Origin: Deltaproteobacteria bacterium
Lineage (GTDB): Bacteria; Desulfobacterota; Binatia; UBA9968
Assembly: GCA_023250495.1 (NCBI GenBank)
Contig: JAHFAP010000202.1
Location: 1 to 6,051 of the forward strand
Direction of reading: 5' to 3'
Length of the DNA stretch: 6,051 nucleotides
A model generated the notes under the pieces. It did not search any database and was not told the DNA's origin. It saw nothing but the letters and a program-made list of their open reading frames with translations. A program made the position numbers and the translations under genes. Below are positions 5,194 through 6,051 of this stretch, piece after piece (position 1 is the first letter of the stretch; every line of letters begins with the position of its first letter).

Positions 5194-5205
5194 TTGCTGA
5201 AAGCT
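5175..5205. repeat. Right heptamer arm (family A) between the four-helix-bundle gene and gatB
   Basis: GCTGA cores at 5175, 5182, 5189 and 5196 lie in exact 7-base register and end in AAGCT. The arm overlaps the last six codons and the stop of the upstream gene and reaches to five bases before the gatB ATG. It therefore forms the gatB ribosome-binding region, which has no clear Shine-Dalgarno. Its orientation is opposite to the arm at 4755-4779. Confidence 0.87.
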
Positions 5206-5210
5206 AAGTC

Positions 5211-6051
5211 ATGAACTACGAGACCGTCATCGGACTTGAGGTCCACGCCCACCTCTTGACCAAATCGAAGATCTTCTGCGGCTGCCCGACCCGCTTCGGC
5301 GACGAGCCCAATAAGAATACCTGCCCGGTGTGCATGGGATTTCCGGGAGTCCTCCCCGTGCTCAACAGAAAGGTCGTGGAGTTCGCCATTCGCGTGGGGC
5401 TGGCCACTCACTGCGAGATCGCGCGCACCAGCCGCTGGGCGAGGAAAAACTACTTCTACCCGGATCTCCCCAAGGGCTACCAGATCAGCCAGTACGAGCT
5501 GCCGCTGTGCCGCAGCGGTTATATCGAGATCGAAGCCGACGGCTCGCGAAAAACCATCCGCCTTACGCGCATCCACATGGAAGAGGACGCCGGGAAAAAC
5601 ATTCACGATACACCCGGAGACTACAGTTTCGTGGACTTAAACCGGGCCGGTGTCCCGCTTTTGGAGATCGTGAGCGAGCCGGACCTGGCCAGCGCCGAAG
5701 AAGCGAGCAGCTATCTCAAAAACCTGCGGGCCATTCTGCAGTACTTGGAGGTTTGCGACGGAAACATGGAGGAAGGGAGCTTTCGCTGCGACGCCAACAT
5801 CTCCCTGCGTCCCCGGGGCTCGCGCGAGTTCGGCACCAAGGTCGAGATCAAGAATATGAACTCGTTCAAGGCTGTGGAAAAGGCGCTCGCCTACGAGATC
5901 AAACGGCAGGTCGAGACCCTCTCGGAAGGAGGCAAGCTCACTCAGGAGACGCGCCTGTGGGACGCGGAACGCGAGGTCACTCGCTCGATGCGCTCCAAGG
6001 AGTTTGCCCACGACTACCGCTATTTCCCCGAGCCGGATCTGCTGCCGCTGG
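5211..6051 (+). CDS. gatB: Asp-tRNA(Asn)/Glu-tRNA(Gln) amidotransferase subunit B, 3' end outside window
   Basis: GatB binds the mischarged tRNA, activates its side-chain carboxylate with ATP and completes the amidation with ammonia delivered from GatA. The first 280 residues are present. The usual length is about 475, so the C-terminal part, including the YqeY-like tail domain, is missing here. Visible are GLEVHAHL (8-15) with E10 and H12, the zinc cysteines C23, C25, C38 and C41, NYFYPDLPKGYQISQYELP (80-98) and RIHMEEDAGK (120-129) with E125. E10, H12 and E125 match the metal-binding catalytic residues known from S. aureus GatB. The frame is open to the window end with no frameshift. The ATG at 5211 gives a canonical start 17 bases after the preceding gene, directly behind a heptamer array that offers no strong Shine-Dalgarno. 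Confidence 0.97.
   Translation, partial: MNYETVIGLEVHAHLLTKSKIFCGCPTRFGDEPNKNTCPVCMGFPGVLPVLNRKVVEFAIRVGLATHCEIARTSRWARKNYFYPDLPKGYQISQYELPLCRSGYIEIEADGSRKTIRLTRIHMEEDAGKNIHDTPGDYSFVDLNRAGVPLLEIVSEPDLASAEEASSYLKNLRAILQYLEVCDGNMEEGSFRCDANISLRPRGSREFGTKVEIKNMNSFKAVEKALAYEIKRQVETLSEGGKLTQETRLWDAEREVTRSMRSKEFAHDYRYFPEPDLLPL

Noticed and set aside
4753..5210. Classical insertion sequence around the four-helix-bundle gene
   Set aside because: There is no transposase, no clear terminal inverted repeat apart from the degenerate heptamers, and no target-site duplication visible by eye.
5169..6011. Minus-strand open frames opposite gatB (5169-5606, 5637-6011)
   Set aside because: The plus strand encodes intact GatB with all expected motifs, so the antisense frames reflect codon bias.

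Overview
The window reads as a translation-centred stretch of a moderately GC-rich bacterial chromosome. Hand counts of a few stretches of gatA give about 58% GC. It carries a serine tRNA and its cognate synthetase, two nucleic-acid enzymes (RNase HII and a YraN-type protein), and the genes for the GatCAB amidotransferase. Every protein is bacterial in type. The rnhB-yraN pairing is common in many phyla, and the repeat-rich gaps resemble those I associate with uncultured soil or sediment lineages such as Deltaproteobacteria in the broad sense. I cannot place the phylum from this sequence alone.

Layout. Minus strand, read right to left: rnhB (2767-1943), yraN (1930-1565), serS (1475-204), then a tRNA-Ser(UGA) with its own good promoter (79 to the window edge, 3' end cut off). 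Plus strand, diverging from rnhB: gatC (3008-3295), gatA (3292-4752, sharing ATGA with gatC), a four-helix-bundle gene of the 23S rRNA intervening-sequence protein family (4834-5193), then gatB (5211 onward, cut by the window end). GatC, GatA and GatB together convert Glu-tRNA(Gln) and/or Asp-tRNA(Asn) to the amidated forms. SerS charges the neighbouring tRNA-Ser. The four-helix-bundle gene is a foreign-looking interruption of gatCAB.

The most unusual content lies between and inside the genes. Every gap longer than a few bases from 80 to 5210 holds heptameric repeats with a five- or six-base core. They form two arms of opposite orientation, so each block is a loose inverted repeat around a short centre. 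Three core families occur: A (TCAGCNN / NNGCTGA), B (NGAGGAT / ATCCTCN) and C (AT-rich, TTCAANA / TNTTGAA). The centre is usually a few bases. One block holds a GC-rich REP-like hairpin, and one pair of arms brackets the whole four-helix-bundle gene. The family B block lies inside rnhB, in frame, and adds about 38 residues between two catalytic aspartates. Family A arrays also encode the last residues and stop codons of rnhB and of the four-helix-bundle gene, and supply the upstream region of yraN, serS and gatB.

My main proposal, which is inference, is that these are related small inverted-arm elements spreading in the genome. The four-helix-bundle gene would be a cargo-bearing form, structurally like the intervening sequences known from 23S rRNA genes.
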